This document shows positions 16,464 to 24,660 of a stretch of DNA of 50,226 bases, one piece after another. The number at the start of each line of letters is the position of its first letter. Within the stretch, counting starts at the first letter, position 1. Both the position numbers and the translations under genes were made by a program. The notes below the pieces were generated by a model. The model saw only the letters and a program-made list of their open reading frames with translations, ran no database searches and had not been told where the DNA came from. The stretch comes from DATESN01 sp035270785 (GTDB lineage Bacteria; Bacillota; Clostridia; Lachnospirales; Lachnospiraceae). Location of the stretch: NCBI GenBank assembly GCA_035270785.1, contig DATESN010000119.1, forward strand, positions 1 to 50,226. Direction: 5' to 3'.

Positions 16464-17747
16464 ATGACAATTCATGTGGTTACACCTGGTGAAAACCTTA
16501 CTACAATAGCTACAAAGTATGATACCACCCCAGAATTAATAAGTTCCATTAACGAATTACCTAATCCAGAAAATCTTGTTGTGGGCCAAAGCCTTGCCAT
16601 CAGAATTCCTGAAGTAGTCCATACCGTTTTACTAGGTGATACCTTATCAAAGCTTGCTAATTCTTACGGAGTTACCGTAACACAAATACAACAGAATAAT
16701 CCAGAAAAAACGGCCAAAGGATTCTTAGTACCGGGAGATACTTTGATCATTAGCTTTGCTTTTGAAGATCAGAAACATCCTATTACAATCAATGGTTATG
16801 CATATCCTTTTATTGATCGAACTGTACTTAAAAAGACGTTACCCTTTCTTACTTACCTTTCTATCTTTACTTATGGTTTTACAAAAGAAGGAGCATTAGT
16901 TCCCGTGGAAGACGAAGATCTCCTTGCATTAGCAAAGGAATACTTGGTTGCCCCAGTTATGGTATTAGCTCCCATAACTTTAGATGGTACTTTTAATAGC
17001 GGCATTGCACATAACATGTTTATAGATGAAGCTGTTGAAGATCAACTTATTGAAAATATTGTGGCAACTATGTTAGCAAAAGGATATCAAGGGCTGGATA
17101 TTGATTTTGAATTTATCCTTCCTGAGGACAAAGCAAATTTTCTAAGTTTTATTACGAAAGTGCAAGCACGATTATCACAGGAGGGGCTTGTCACTTTTGT
17201 TGCTCTAGCTCCAAAGACTTCTGGTGAAATGACTGGATTGTTATACGAAGCTCATGATTATCCTACCATTGGCGCCGTTGCCGATAAGGTATTGCTTATG
17301 ACCTATGAATGGGGCTATATGTTTGGACCACCCATGGCAACGTCTCCCCTTAACAGCATGAAACGGGTTCTGGATTATGGTGTCTCCGTAATTGATCCTA
17401 GCAAAATATTAGTAGGCATACCCAACTACGCCTACGATTGGCCACTTCCATTTCTTCGGGGCGAGACTCAAGCGGAAGCACTTAGCAATCAAGAAGCCAT
17501 TGCCCGTGCTGCATACACCAATGAAATGATAAACTTTGATCCCCTTGCACAAGCTCCTTATTATTTTTATTCCGATGATACTGGTGTTGCTCATGTGGTT
17601 TGGTTTGACGATGTTCGAAGTATGGAGGCAAAAATGAACCTTATTCCAGAATATGGATTAAATGGAGCAGGTGTTTGGCAAATAATGAAGTATTTCCCCG
17701 GATTATGGAATGTGGTTGGCTCGCAATATAGCGTTCAAAAAGTATAA
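16464..17747 (+). CDS. LysM-GH18 spore cortex/peptidoglycan glucosaminidase (SleL/YaaH type)
   Basis: Two LysM repeats lie at about residues 2-47 and 51-97 (HVVTPGENLTTIA and HTVLLGDTLSKLA), followed by a glycoside hydrolase 18 domain. The catalytic motif GLDIDFEFI near residue 215 gives the DxDxE signature, with the last acidic residue as proton donor. WGYMFGPPMA lines the family active site. SleL and YaaH act as N-acetylglucosaminidases on cortex peptidoglycan during spore germination and, like this protein, lack a signal peptide because they are made in the mother cell. It sits as a single gene inside a polysaccharide locus. AAAGGGGA lies before the ATG. The substrate is inferred from the family. 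Confidence 0.93.
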   Translation: MTIHVVTPGENLTTIATKYDTTPELISSINELPNPENLVVGQSLAIRIPEVVHTVLLGDTLSKLANSYGVTVTQIQQNNPEKTAKGFLVPGDTLIISFAFEDQKHPITINGYAYPFIDRTVLKKTLPFLTYLSIFTYGFTKEGALVPVEDEDLLALAKEYLVAPVMVLAPITLDGTFNSGIAHNMFIDEAVEDQLIENIVATMLAKGYQGLDIDFEFILPEDKANFLSFITKVQARLSQEGLVTFVALAPKTSGEMTGLLYEAHDYPTIGAVADKVLLMTYEWGYMFGPPMATSPLNSMKRVLDYGVSVIDPSKILVGIPNYAYDWPLPFLRGETQAEALSNQEAIARAAYTNEMINFDPLAQAPYYFYSDDTGVAHVVWFDDVRSMEAKMNLIPEYGLNGAGVWQIMKYFPGLWNVVGSQYSVQKV

Positions 17748-17792
17748 CTTTTAACTTTGACCGTTATACTTTGGTTATGGTTTGGTCATTGC

Positions 17793-17838
17793 TAGCAGCA
17801 CTACGTCTTTTGAAGCAATACAGGAAGTAGTGCTGCTA
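17793..17838. repeat. Long inverted repeat between sleL-like gene and ugd
   Basis: TAGCAGCACTAC (17793-17804) is perfectly repeated in inverse orientation at 17827-17838, with a 22-base loop. It follows the GH18 gene by 45 bases and precedes the ugd promoter by about 20. Neither side has a T-run, so it is a poor intrinsic terminator. It may still terminate, stabilise the 3' end, or act as a protein-binding site. Confidence 0.6.
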
Positions 17839-17859
17839 CTAATTGTAATAATATTAAGC

Positions 17860-17888
17860 TTGAAATTGTGCTTATAATTTTCTATAAT
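17860..17888 (+). promoter_or_regulatory. Sigma-A promoter of ugd
   Basis: TTGAAA (17860-17865), a 17-base spacer and a perfect TATAAT (17883-17888) precede the gene. The start of transcription near 17895 would give a leader of about 60 bases ending in AAGGAGA just before ATG 17958. Confidence 0.78.
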
Positions 17889-17957
17889 GATGTAGTATGT
17901 GAAATGTATATTGTATAATATAATTTTAAAAAACAGATCATCTAAGGAGAACATTAA

Positions 17958-19262
17958 ATGAAAATTGCAGTAGCAGGAACCGGCTATGTTGGATTAGTGA
18001 CAGGCGTTTGTTTATCTGAACAAGGACATCATGTAACTTGCGTAGATGTAGATACAAATAAAATTATTTTAATGAAAAGTGGAAAATCTCCCATCTACGA
18101 GCCTGGTCTTTCGGAACTTATGACTAAAAACTTGGACAGGCTTACTTTTACTACGGACTATAACGATGCTTATCAAGACGCTGATGTTGTTATTATCGCT
18201 GTTGGAACTCCTGAAAAAGCCGATGGAAGCGCAAACTTATCTTATGTCTTTGGTGTTGCCGAAGAAATTGCTAGCTCCATTACGAAAGAATGTGTTGTTA
18301 TTGTAAAATCTACTGTTCCTATTGGAACCAATGATGAAGTAGAGAACATATTAAATAACAATACCGCTGGTGTTAAGGTCTATGTGGCATCTAACCCAGA
18401 GTTTTTAGCACAGGGTACCGCCGTTCAAGATACTCTTCACGCATCCAGGATTGTTCTTGGAGTAAATGAAAAGTTTGCAGAAGAACGATTAGTGGAAATG
18501 TATAAAGATTTTGATGCACCAATTATAGTCTGCAAGAGAAGAAGTGCCGAGATGATTAAATATGCCTCTAACGACTTCCTCGCATTAAAGATTTCCTATA
18601 TGAATGAAGTTGCGAACCTTTGTGAAGAAATTGGTGCTAACATAGAAGATGTGGCAAAAGGAATGGGCTTTGATGAACGTATTGGAAAAAGATTTCTTCA
18701 TGCTGGAATTGGTTATGGTGGCTCTTGTTTTCCAAAAGATACAAAAGCACTTCATCATTTGTCTGCAGAAAACGGTTGCGAAATGCGAACTGTGAAAGCA
18801 ACCATTGACGTAAATGAAGTGCAAAAGTTTAAATTATCAGTTAAGGCACGAAAATATTATCCTGATTATTCAGGCCTTACTATTGCTGTTTTAGGACTCA
18901 CTTTCAAGCCGGGTACCGATGATTTAAGGGAAGCTCCCTCTCTTGTTAATATTCCCGTCTTTTTAGAAGATGGTGCTACCGTTAAAGCATGGGATCCTGT
19001 TGGTATTGATAACTTTAAAAAACGTATTATAAATGATAAACTTCTATATTGCGATACCATAGAAGAAACATTAGCAGAAGCTGATATATGTTTCATTTTT
19101 ACAGAATGGCAAGATGTAAAAGATGTAAGCTTCGAAACTTATGAAAAACTTATGAAAGAACCTATTATAATGGATGGGCGTAACTGCTATTCCCTTAAAA
19201 CCATTGGAAATGCAAAAGTTCTTTATGAAAGTATTGGTAGAGAAATAGTAGATCATCGTTAG
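17958..19262 (+). CDS. UDP-glucose 6-dehydrogenase
   Basis: Ugd oxidises UDP-glucose twice with NAD to UDP-glucuronate. The N-terminal Rossmann motif GTGYVGLVTGVCLSEQGH, VGTPEKADG, KSTVPIGT, SNPEFLAQGTAVQD and the catalytic cysteine in YGGSCFPKDTKAL near residue 258 are all present, and the C-terminal domain holds LGLTFKPGTDDLREAPS. The length of 434 is usual for TuaD/Ugd enzymes. It is transcribed alone from its own promoter and converges on rfbD with only ten bases between stops. Its product can be used directly or passed to the decarboxylase at 13375-14307. GDP-mannose dehydrogenase is a weaker alternative. Confidence 0.96.
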   Translation: MKIAVAGTGYVGLVTGVCLSEQGHHVTCVDVDTNKIILMKSGKSPIYEPGLSELMTKNLDRLTFTTDYNDAYQDADVVIIAVGTPEKADGSANLSYVFGVAEEIASSITKECVVIVKSTVPIGTNDEVENILNNNTAGVKVYVASNPEFLAQGTAVQDTLHASRIVLGVNEKFAEERLVEMYKDFDAPIIVCKRRSAEMIKYASNDFLALKISYMNEVANLCEEIGANIEDVAKGMGFDERIGKRFLHAGIGYGGSCFPKDTKALHHLSAENGCEMRTVKATIDVNEVQKFKLSVKARKYYPDYSGLTIAVLGLTFKPGTDDLREAPSLVNIPVFLEDGATVKAWDPVGIDNFKKRIINDKLLYCDTIEETLAEADICFIFTEWQDVKDVSFETYEKLMKEPIIMDGRNCYSLKTIGNAKVLYESIGREIVDHR

Positions 19263-19272
19263 AAATAAATAT

Positions 19273-20115
19273 CTATCTTGTCTTCATGTACTCAGTAAGG
19301 CATTCCTGCCATGTTGAAAAACTAAAATCTGTTGTTAATCTAAACATTTTGTTATCCAGCACGGAGTAGGCAGGACGTGCTGCCGGAGTAGGATATTGAT
19401 CCGTTGTAATAGCTATCACTTCCGTTTTCGTTCCCGCTAAACGAAAAATTTCTTTTGCAAAATCAGCCCAGCTGCAGGAGCCTTCACAAGTTCCGTGAAA
19501 CAATCCATAATTATCCGTTGGAAGTAAGTATGCAATGGCTCTTGCTAGTTCCATTGCACTTGTTGGTGTTCCAAATTGGTCTCCTACAACTTTCACTTGA
19601 TCGTTGTTTTGTGACAATGTAAGCATGGTCTTAACAAAGTTTTTACCTTCTCCATAGAGCCATGCGGTACGAATAATAAAAAACTTTTTGGCAAACTGTC
19701 TCACAAAACGTTCTCCTTCTAGCTTTGTATTACCATACACTCCTTGTGGTCCTACCTGATCAAATTCCGTATAAGGAACGCTTGCATTCCCTTGAAAAAC
19801 ATAATCCGTTGAAATATGAATCATTTTAGCGTCCACTTCTGTGGCTGCAATACTTAAATTTCTAGGCCCAATTGCATTAATTCTATAGGCATTATCTTCC
19901 TGGGTTTCACAAGCATCAACACCTGTGTGCGCTGCACAGTTTATAATGGCATAGGGTTTCTGTTCTTTTACAAAAGTCAGAACTTTTTCTATATTGGTAA
20001 TATCTAATTCTGCCACATCTGTATTAACACAAGTGAATTCTTGGTTTCCTTCAAACACCTTATTAATGGCACGTCCTAATTGTCCGTTACATCCTGTTAT
20101 CATGATTTTTTTCAA
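19273..20115 (-). CDS. rfbD: dTDP-4-dehydrorhamnose reductase
   Basis: RfbD reduces dTDP-4-keto-L-rhamnose to dTDP-L-rhamnose with NAD(P)H. GCNGQLGRAI at the N-terminus, INCAAHTGVDACE, the STDYVFQG motif, YGNTKLEGE with its tyrosine/lysine pair, and IRTAWLYG are typical, as is the length of 280. The start is TTG at 20115, supported by GGAGG nine bases upstream; an ATG four codons later lacks such support. The partner genes rfbA, rfbB and rfbC are not in the window. It lies downstream of the DUF2304 gene across an AT-rich repeat tract. Another SDR reductase role cannot be excluded but the motifs fit RfbD well. Confidence 0.93.
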   Translation of the reverse strand: MKKIMITGCNGQLGRAINKVFEGNQEFTCVNTDVAELDITNIEKVLTFVKEQKPYAIINCAAHTGVDACETQEDNAYRINAIGPRNLSIAATEVDAKMIHISTDYVFQGNASVPYTEFDQVGPQGVYGNTKLEGERFVRQFAKKFFIIRTAWLYGEGKNFVKTMLTLSQNNDQVKVVGDQFGTPTSAMELARAIAYLLPTDNYGLFHGTCEGSCSWADFAKEIFRLAGTKTEVIAITTDQYPTPAARPAYSVLDNKMFRLTTDFSFSTWQECLTEYMKTR

Positions 20116-20144
20116 TTTCTATACCTCCATTGTATTTATACTAT

Positions 20145-20228
20145 TTTATATTTATATTTATATTTATATTATCTTATTTTTATTTTATATTATCTTGTTT
20201 TTATTTTGTATTATCTTATTTTTCTCGT
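20145..20228. repeat. AT-rich tandem repeats: (TTTATA)4 and a 21-base unit in three copies
   Basis: Four TTTATA units occupy 20145-20168. A 21-base unit then repeats at 20166-20186, 20187-20207 and 20208-20228; the second differs from the first at one position and the third diverges at its end. The tract spans the gap between rfbD and the DUF2304 gene and codes for the last residues of the latter. On the minus strand the unit reads as NKIIQNK-like residues, and a C/T difference between copies decides whether a CAA or the stop TAA occurs. Confidence 0.88.
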
Positions 20229-20583
20229 TTTCTTCTACTCTATTTAGTAATTGATCAATCTTTTCCTCATTAATTGCCACTACTTGAGATAATTGTCTAA
20301 TCCGATTGGATAACCTTGAAACGGTCACTGTTAATACATAAATAAGGGCTATAGAAAAACAAAATGCTAATAAGAATAAGGTATTCACTGGAGTCGCTAT
20401 CCCTATAAATTCTGATAGACTGTATAAGATTATAGGGAATAGATCTACTATAATCAATAATACAATAACTCCCATCCAAGGTAATGCATACTTTAATTCA
20501 AACTTTCTTGCCCAAACCATATAGTTAATATACAATAACGCCAATACTAAACATGCACCGCTGATAAGTTGTAATTGAATCAT
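20185..20583 (-). CDS. DUF2304 membrane protein
   Basis: This 132-residue protein has three hydrophobic segments (about 1-22, 33-58 and 68-92) followed by a charged helix likely to form a coiled coil (SRLSNRIRQLSQVVAINEEKIDQLL). The layout and the motif ALLYINYMVWARKFELKYALPW fit DUF2304, a family usually found next to DPM1-like GT2 genes, as here: the partner stops two bases upstream. It probably anchors or assists that transferase at the membrane, an inference from gene association. GGAGAG precedes the ATG. Its last residues are encoded inside the 21-base tandem repeats, so the C-terminus may vary between strains. Confidence 0.85.
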   Translation of the reverse strand: MIQLQLISGACLVLALLYINYMVWARKFELKYALPWMGVIVLLIIVDLFPIILYSLSEFIGIATPVNTLFLLAFCFSIALIYVLTVTVSRLSNRIRQLSQVVAINEEKIDQLLNRVEENEKNKIIQNKNKII

Positions 20584-20585
20584 CT

Positions 20586-21278
20586 TTAGTCTCTCCTCAT
20601 CTTTTCAACTAACATTGCTATTGTGACCTTTATCATATAATAAATGCTCTTAATTGCAGAGATGGATGAAATTCCTTCCACTCGTTCTCGCATAATAACT
20701 GGATATTCTTCTATTATTTTATTCATTTTTAAAATAGAAACGACACTCTCTGGTTCTGGATAATCTTTTGGATAATCTTTTGCAAAGATTTCTATCACAG
20801 TTCTATTCGCCATCCTCATACCAGAGGTAGGATCTGTGATCCTTTTCTTTGTTAGTACATAGATTAAAAATGTGAAATACTTTATGCCCAGTCTTCTCAT
20901 TTTTGAAGACTGAAAGCCTTCTTTTTCAATAAACCTAGAACCTATGAGCATATCTAACTTATGTTCTATTAACATTCCCATCATCGATTCTAAATATTTT
21001 GCATCATGTTGTCCATCCCCATCAAATTGAACCGCAATATCATATCCATGCTTTTTTGCATATAGATATCCAGTTTGCACCGCACCGCCAATTCCTAGAT
21101 TAATAGGTAGATTTAGAATGGGATATTTTTTTTTCTTGCACAACTCTAACGTTTTATCATTGGAACAATCATTGATGATAATGTAGTCAAAGCTTGGCGC
21201 ATTTTCTCTAATATCCATCACTACTTTTTCTATACTTTTTTCTTCATTAAATGCTGGTATCATCACTAAACTTCTCAT
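20586..21278 (-). CDS. GT2 family glycosyltransferase (DPM1-like), partner of DUF2304 protein
   Basis: The 230-residue enzyme has the polyprenyl-phosphate transferase pattern: SLVMIPAFNEEKSIEKVV, YIIINDCSNDKT, the donor motif VQFDGDGQHDAKY, then ITDPTSGMRMANR, which is the SGMR motif typical of this subfamily. No membrane helix is visible, and the adjacent DUF2304 protein probably supplies membrane contact. The genes are spaced two bases on both sides (start 21278, next stop at 21281), which indicates one transcript with the upstream GT2 gene. The sugar attached is unknown. Confidence 0.93.
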   Translation of the reverse strand: MRSLVMIPAFNEEKSIEKVVMDIRENAPSFDYIIINDCSNDKTLELCKKKKYPILNLPINLGIGGAVQTGYLYAKKHGYDIAVQFDGDGQHDAKYLESMMGMLIEHKLDMLIGSRFIEKEGFQSSKMRRLGIKYFTFLIYVLTKKRITDPTSGMRMANRTVIEIFAKDYPKDYPEPESVVSILKMNKIIEEYPVIMRERVEGISSISAIKSIYYMIKVTIAMLVEKMRRD

Positions 21279-21280
21279 CG

Positions 21281-22027
21281 TTATCTCACTTTATCTAAAA
21301 ATTGAAGTAGAACTCGTATAGAACGCATTCCATCCGTAAAGAATGCAAACTTAACATTGTTTTCTTTTAATGCTCTATGACCTTCTTTCAACGAAAGTAA
21401 ATAGGCCGCAATATTCTTATTGCTCGTTCCCCCATATGACATATGTATTAACACTTCAGGAATGTACGAGATCTTTACTTTTTTATCTATGAAACATCTT
21501 ACCATAAATTCATAATCTGCGGAAACCCTATAATCTTCTTTATATAATCCATAGGTATCATATATCTTCTTTTTAAGGTATAAGGTAGGGTGACCTGGCA
21601 TCCATCCAAGTCTTAACAAGCCGTTTCCTTGATGCCATCTACGAATGACCCTATCCCCTTCCATATAATTCAAATCACCATGAACACCATCTGAATTTTC
21701 TTTTTCTATGATTTCTACCATTTTACGAATCACTGTTTCACTTGTAAACTCATCAAAACAGCATCCAATTACATCTCCCGAGGCAAGTTTAATGCCCTTA
21801 TTTATGGCACTGTATATGCCGGTATCTGGTTCTGAAATAAAAATAAGTCGCTCCCCGAAAAATTCCTTCGCATCCCTTATCACCATTCCCGTAGAATCTG
21901 TTGATGCTCCATCTACAATAATATATTCTATATTTTCATAATCCTGCTTTTTAACTTGATTAACAATCTTTTGTAGATTATCTGCATCATTAAAAGTGGC
22001 TGTTATAATGGATACTTTTATACTCAT
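21281..22027 (-). CDS. GT2 family glycosyltransferase (PGL/WcaA-like)
   Basis: A 248-residue GT2 domain with VSIITATFNDADNLQKIV, YIIVDGASTDST, SEPDTGIYSAINKGIKLASGD and the late WMPGHPTLYLKK and SADYEFMVR motifs. That set is characteristic of the WcaA/colanic-type subfamily, where the usual DxD is replaced by a less acidic loop (IGCCFDEF here). The ATG at 22027 lies inside a 12-base tandem repeat that fills the gap to the upstream GT4 gene, and its ribosome site (CGAGAAAAG) is part of a repeat unit. No membrane helix is seen. Confidence 0.92.
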   Translation of the reverse strand: MSIKVSIITATFNDADNLQKIVNQVKKQDYENIEYIIVDGASTDSTGMVIRDAKEFFGERLIFISEPDTGIYSAINKGIKLASGDVIGCCFDEFTSETVIRKMVEIIEKENSDGVHGDLNYMEGDRVIRRWHQGNGLLRLGWMPGHPTLYLKKKIYDTYGLYKEDYRVSADYEFMVRCFIDKKVKISYIPEVLIHMSYGGTSNKNIAAYLLSLKEGHRALKENNVKFAFFTDGMRSIRVLLQFLDKVR

Positions 22028-22081
22028 TCTTTTCTCGATTCTTTTCTTGATTTGTTGCTTAATTCGTTGCTAAATTCGTTG
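22022..22081. repeat. Degenerate 12-base tandem repeat, five copies, spanning a gene start
   Basis: On the minus strand the units read CAACGAATTTAG, CAACGAATTAAG, CAACAAATCAAG, AAAAGAATCGAG and AAAAGAATGAGT. They fill the gap between the GT4 stop at 22091 and the GT2 gene, and the last unit contains the GT2 start codon. Each unit carries an AAG or GAG purine stretch, so copy changes would move the GT2 gene relative to its promoter without altering its ribosome site. Confidence 0.75.
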
Positions 22082-22090
22082 CTTGTTGAA

Positions 22091-23329
22091 TTAATTACAT
22101 TGTAACTCTTTATATAATGTTAGATATTCTTCAAACATTTTCTCCTGACCAAAAAGACTTGCTCGATCCCTACAAATAGGTACACTAAAACGCTTGGTTT
22201 TATCTTCCCTTGCTTGGTTATCTTTTATGGAATTACATACTTTTATAATTGCTTCTGTTAATTTTACGATATCACCTTTTTTAACGATCAGTCCTGTCAT
22301 TTGATTTAAGGCTTCTCCACTTCCACCTGTTCGGAATGTTACCACGGGAGTTCCACAGGCCAGGGCTTCTATATTCGTGGTTGGAAAATTATCCTCTAAG
22401 GTAGGATTCACAAATACATCTGCTTGTCTATAAAAGCTTGCCAACTCATCAACGGATTCCGTTCGAGTTAAAGGTAAGAGACGATTGGAAGGAAATTTAT
22501 TTTGATACTTCTTTTGTTGTTTTTTACTTAAACCTAGTACTATAATTCTATAATTCTCCGGAAGGCTTTCCGCTAATAAGTCAAAAAACTCTAAACCTTT
22601 CCTCTTTTCCCATACATTGGCTACTCCCAGAATAGTAAATGACTTTCCATCTCCACTCTTTATTTTAGATGAAAAAGAACTTAAGTCAATCCCGTTTGCA
22701 ATCACTTTAACTGGGTATTCCTTTAATATAGAATGTTCCACTAATTCCTTAAGCCATCTACTTGGAGTAACTATCGTAAGATTCCTAACTCCTGTGAAAA
22801 TCTGCTTTTTATTTATATAATTCTTTTCAGAATTATCTTTCCATAATGCATAAGGATATGCGCTGCGATACTGGACACAACGACTACACCCTTCCTTCCA
22901 CTTTTCGCATTGGACATAATCAAAAAAAGCACAATGCCCTGTTAATGGCCAACAATCATGCAAGGTCCACACAATTGCAATATCACTTTTTTTAAGAAAT
23001 TCAAAAAGAAGTTCCAGATTTAAGTAAAACCCATGAAGATTATGAAGATGAATGATGTCAGGATTACGTTCTTCAATCCACTTAATTAAGTTTTTTGTAG
23101 TCCTTTTTGAAGCAAAACCACTGCCATCTAAAAATAAATTCTTTAATACGTGTAATGAGAAATCAAGAAGATTACCACTTTTATAATGATTACTGTTGGG
23201 CGACCTTTTTCCACGACCATATGCTACAAAGCTATGATAACCCTTTTTTTCTATTCCATCGTAAAGACCCGCAGTTATTCGACCAACGCTTCCTTTATCA
23301 TAAACTGTGTTAATTTGAATAATTCTCAT
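22091..23329 (-). CDS. GT4 family glycosyltransferase
   Basis: A GT-B fold enzyme of 412 residues. The N-terminal half starts MRIIQINTVYDKGSVGRIT and contains DIIHLHNLHGFYLN and VWTLHDCWPLTGHCAFF, with a cysteine-rich loop CEKWKEGCSRC found in WcaC-like members. The C-terminal half has ILGVANVWEKRKGLEFF and the GT4 donor motif EDNFPTTNIEALACGTPVV. It is cytosolic and uses a nucleotide sugar. ATG 23329 is preferred because AGAGG lies 6 bases upstream; a TTG at 23353 extends the frame by eight codons but includes that site. It heads the minus-strand run down to rfbD. Confidence 0.93.
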   Translation of the reverse strand: MRIIQINTVYDKGSVGRITAGLYDGIEKKGYHSFVAYGRGKRSPNSNHYKSGNLLDFSLHVLKNLFLDGSGFASKRTTKNLIKWIEERNPDIIHLHNLHGFYLNLELLFEFLKKSDIAIVWTLHDCWPLTGHCAFFDYVQCEKWKEGCSRCVQYRSAYPYALWKDNSEKNYINKKQIFTGVRNLTIVTPSRWLKELVEHSILKEYPVKVIANGIDLSSFSSKIKSGDGKSFTILGVANVWEKRKGLEFFDLLAESLPENYRIIVLGLSKKQQKKYQNKFPSNRLLPLTRTESVDELASFYRQADVFVNPTLEDNFPTTNIEALACGTPVVTFRTGGSGEALNQMTGLIVKKGDIVKLTEAIIKVCNSIKDNQAREDKTKRFSVPICRDRASLFGQEKMFEEYLTLYKELQCN

Positions 23330-23533
23330 GGTTGCCTCTATTTTCAAATACAATACTGTATGTTAAGTTTCTAGTGCTACGTTTCTAATGTTTCTTTTAA
23401 TTTATCTTCTCATGATTATGATACAGCCTAAAAGAACTTTATGCAATTTCTATTTATTTTAATGAATGTCTATGTTATAATATTTTTTATGGTTTACCCT
23501 ATATGAATCCTCTATAAAGAAAGGATATTTTAA

Positions 23534-24646
23534 ATGAAAAAGTTAAGTATTATTCTTTGCATTGCTGCGTCTCTTACATTCTTATTAGTTGGATGTGGTA
23601 AAAAAAATAAAATTGATGAAGTGCCAGATGACGCACAAAGTAATCTGGATTCAGAAAGTGATACTTCCGGGGAGGGAGACGCTGTTGAAGAAGAGATATT
23701 TGAAGAAACGAAAGAAGGATATGTACGAAGTCAATTAACCAACGAATGGATTGATGAATCACTTGCGGATGTTCGTCCAATTTCAGTTATGATGCCAAAT
23801 GATACATCTGCACTTCCACAATATAATATTTCTACTGCCAGTATTGTCTATCAATGTCAAGTAGAAGGTAAAATTACTCGATTAATGTCCTTGTTTGATG
23901 ATTGGCAAGGGATGGAGCGACTTGGTAATGTACGAAGTGCAAGAGCCTATTTCGTATATTGGGCATTTGAATGGGATGCAATCTTTTGTCATTACGGCAA
24001 CCCCTTTTACGCAGATACCATTTTAAATAGTGTTATCATTAATAATATCAATGGGATGACTGCTTCTAAAGGTGTATTTTATAGATCTTCTGATCGAAGT
24101 GCCCCACAAAATGCATATTTGACAACAGAAGGAATTTTGCAGGCATGTACCCAATACAATTATTCTACAACACATACACAATACTTTAAAGAAGATCACT
24201 TTACCTTTACGAGCGAAAATTACCCTATTGATTTATCCACCTTGCCTAGTGCACAAACTTGCAACAAATTAGATATGGCTAAGGCTTATCCTATTGACAA
24301 AGCATACTTTGAATATAATGCAGAAGAAGGCTTATACAATCGTTTTCAATATGGTAAAGCACACATCGATGGAATGAATGATCAACAACTTACCTTTAAA
24401 AATATAATCATTCAAAATACAGATTATGAAACCTTAGATCCAAATGATTACCTTGCCTTTGTATTCTTAGGTGGCGGCACTGGATACTATATTACAAACG
24501 GACAGGCAATCTCTATCACATGGTCTAAAAAGGATGATTACTCACCTACTAAGTATTTTGATAAAAGTGGTAACGAAATAACATTAAACACCGGAAAAAC
24601 CATGATTTGTATCGTTGAGAATGGTAATTCTGTTTCTATTGAATAA
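23534..24646 (+). CDS. DUF3048 lipoprotein (YerB-like)
   Basis: The N-terminus is a lipoprotein signal peptide with lipobox LLVGC, so the mature protein begins at Cys21 and is anchored to the outer face of the membrane. A linker rich in Asp, Glu and Ser follows to about residue 50, and the DUF3048 region starts near RPISVMMPNDTSALPQYNIS. It includes LGNVRSARAYFVYWAFEWDAIFCHYGN and ends with a smaller domain around residues 270-370. The biochemical role of the family is unknown. The gene is single, from its own promoter (a TATAAT at 23476-23481 with weak -35), and converges on the GT2 cluster 14 bases away. Confidence 0.92.
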   Translation: MKKLSIILCIAASLTFLLVGCGKKNKIDEVPDDAQSNLDSESDTSGEGDAVEEEIFEETKEGYVRSQLTNEWIDESLADVRPISVMMPNDTSALPQYNISTASIVYQCQVEGKITRLMSLFDDWQGMERLGNVRSARAYFVYWAFEWDAIFCHYGNPFYADTILNSVIINNINGMTASKGVFYRSSDRSAPQNAYLTTEGILQACTQYNYSTTHTQYFKEDHFTFTSENYPIDLSTLPSAQTCNKLDMAKAYPIDKAYFEYNAEEGLYNRFQYGKAHIDGMNDQQLTFKNIIIQNTDYETLDPNDYLAFVFLGGGTGYYITNGQAISITWSKKDDYSPTKYFDKSGNEITLNTGKTMICIVENGNSVSIE

Positions 24647-24660
24647 AGGATAAGTACTTT

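Noticed and set aside
24647..24660. Terminator between the convergent DUF3048 and GT2 genes
   Set aside because: The gap is 14 bases and no stem could be found.
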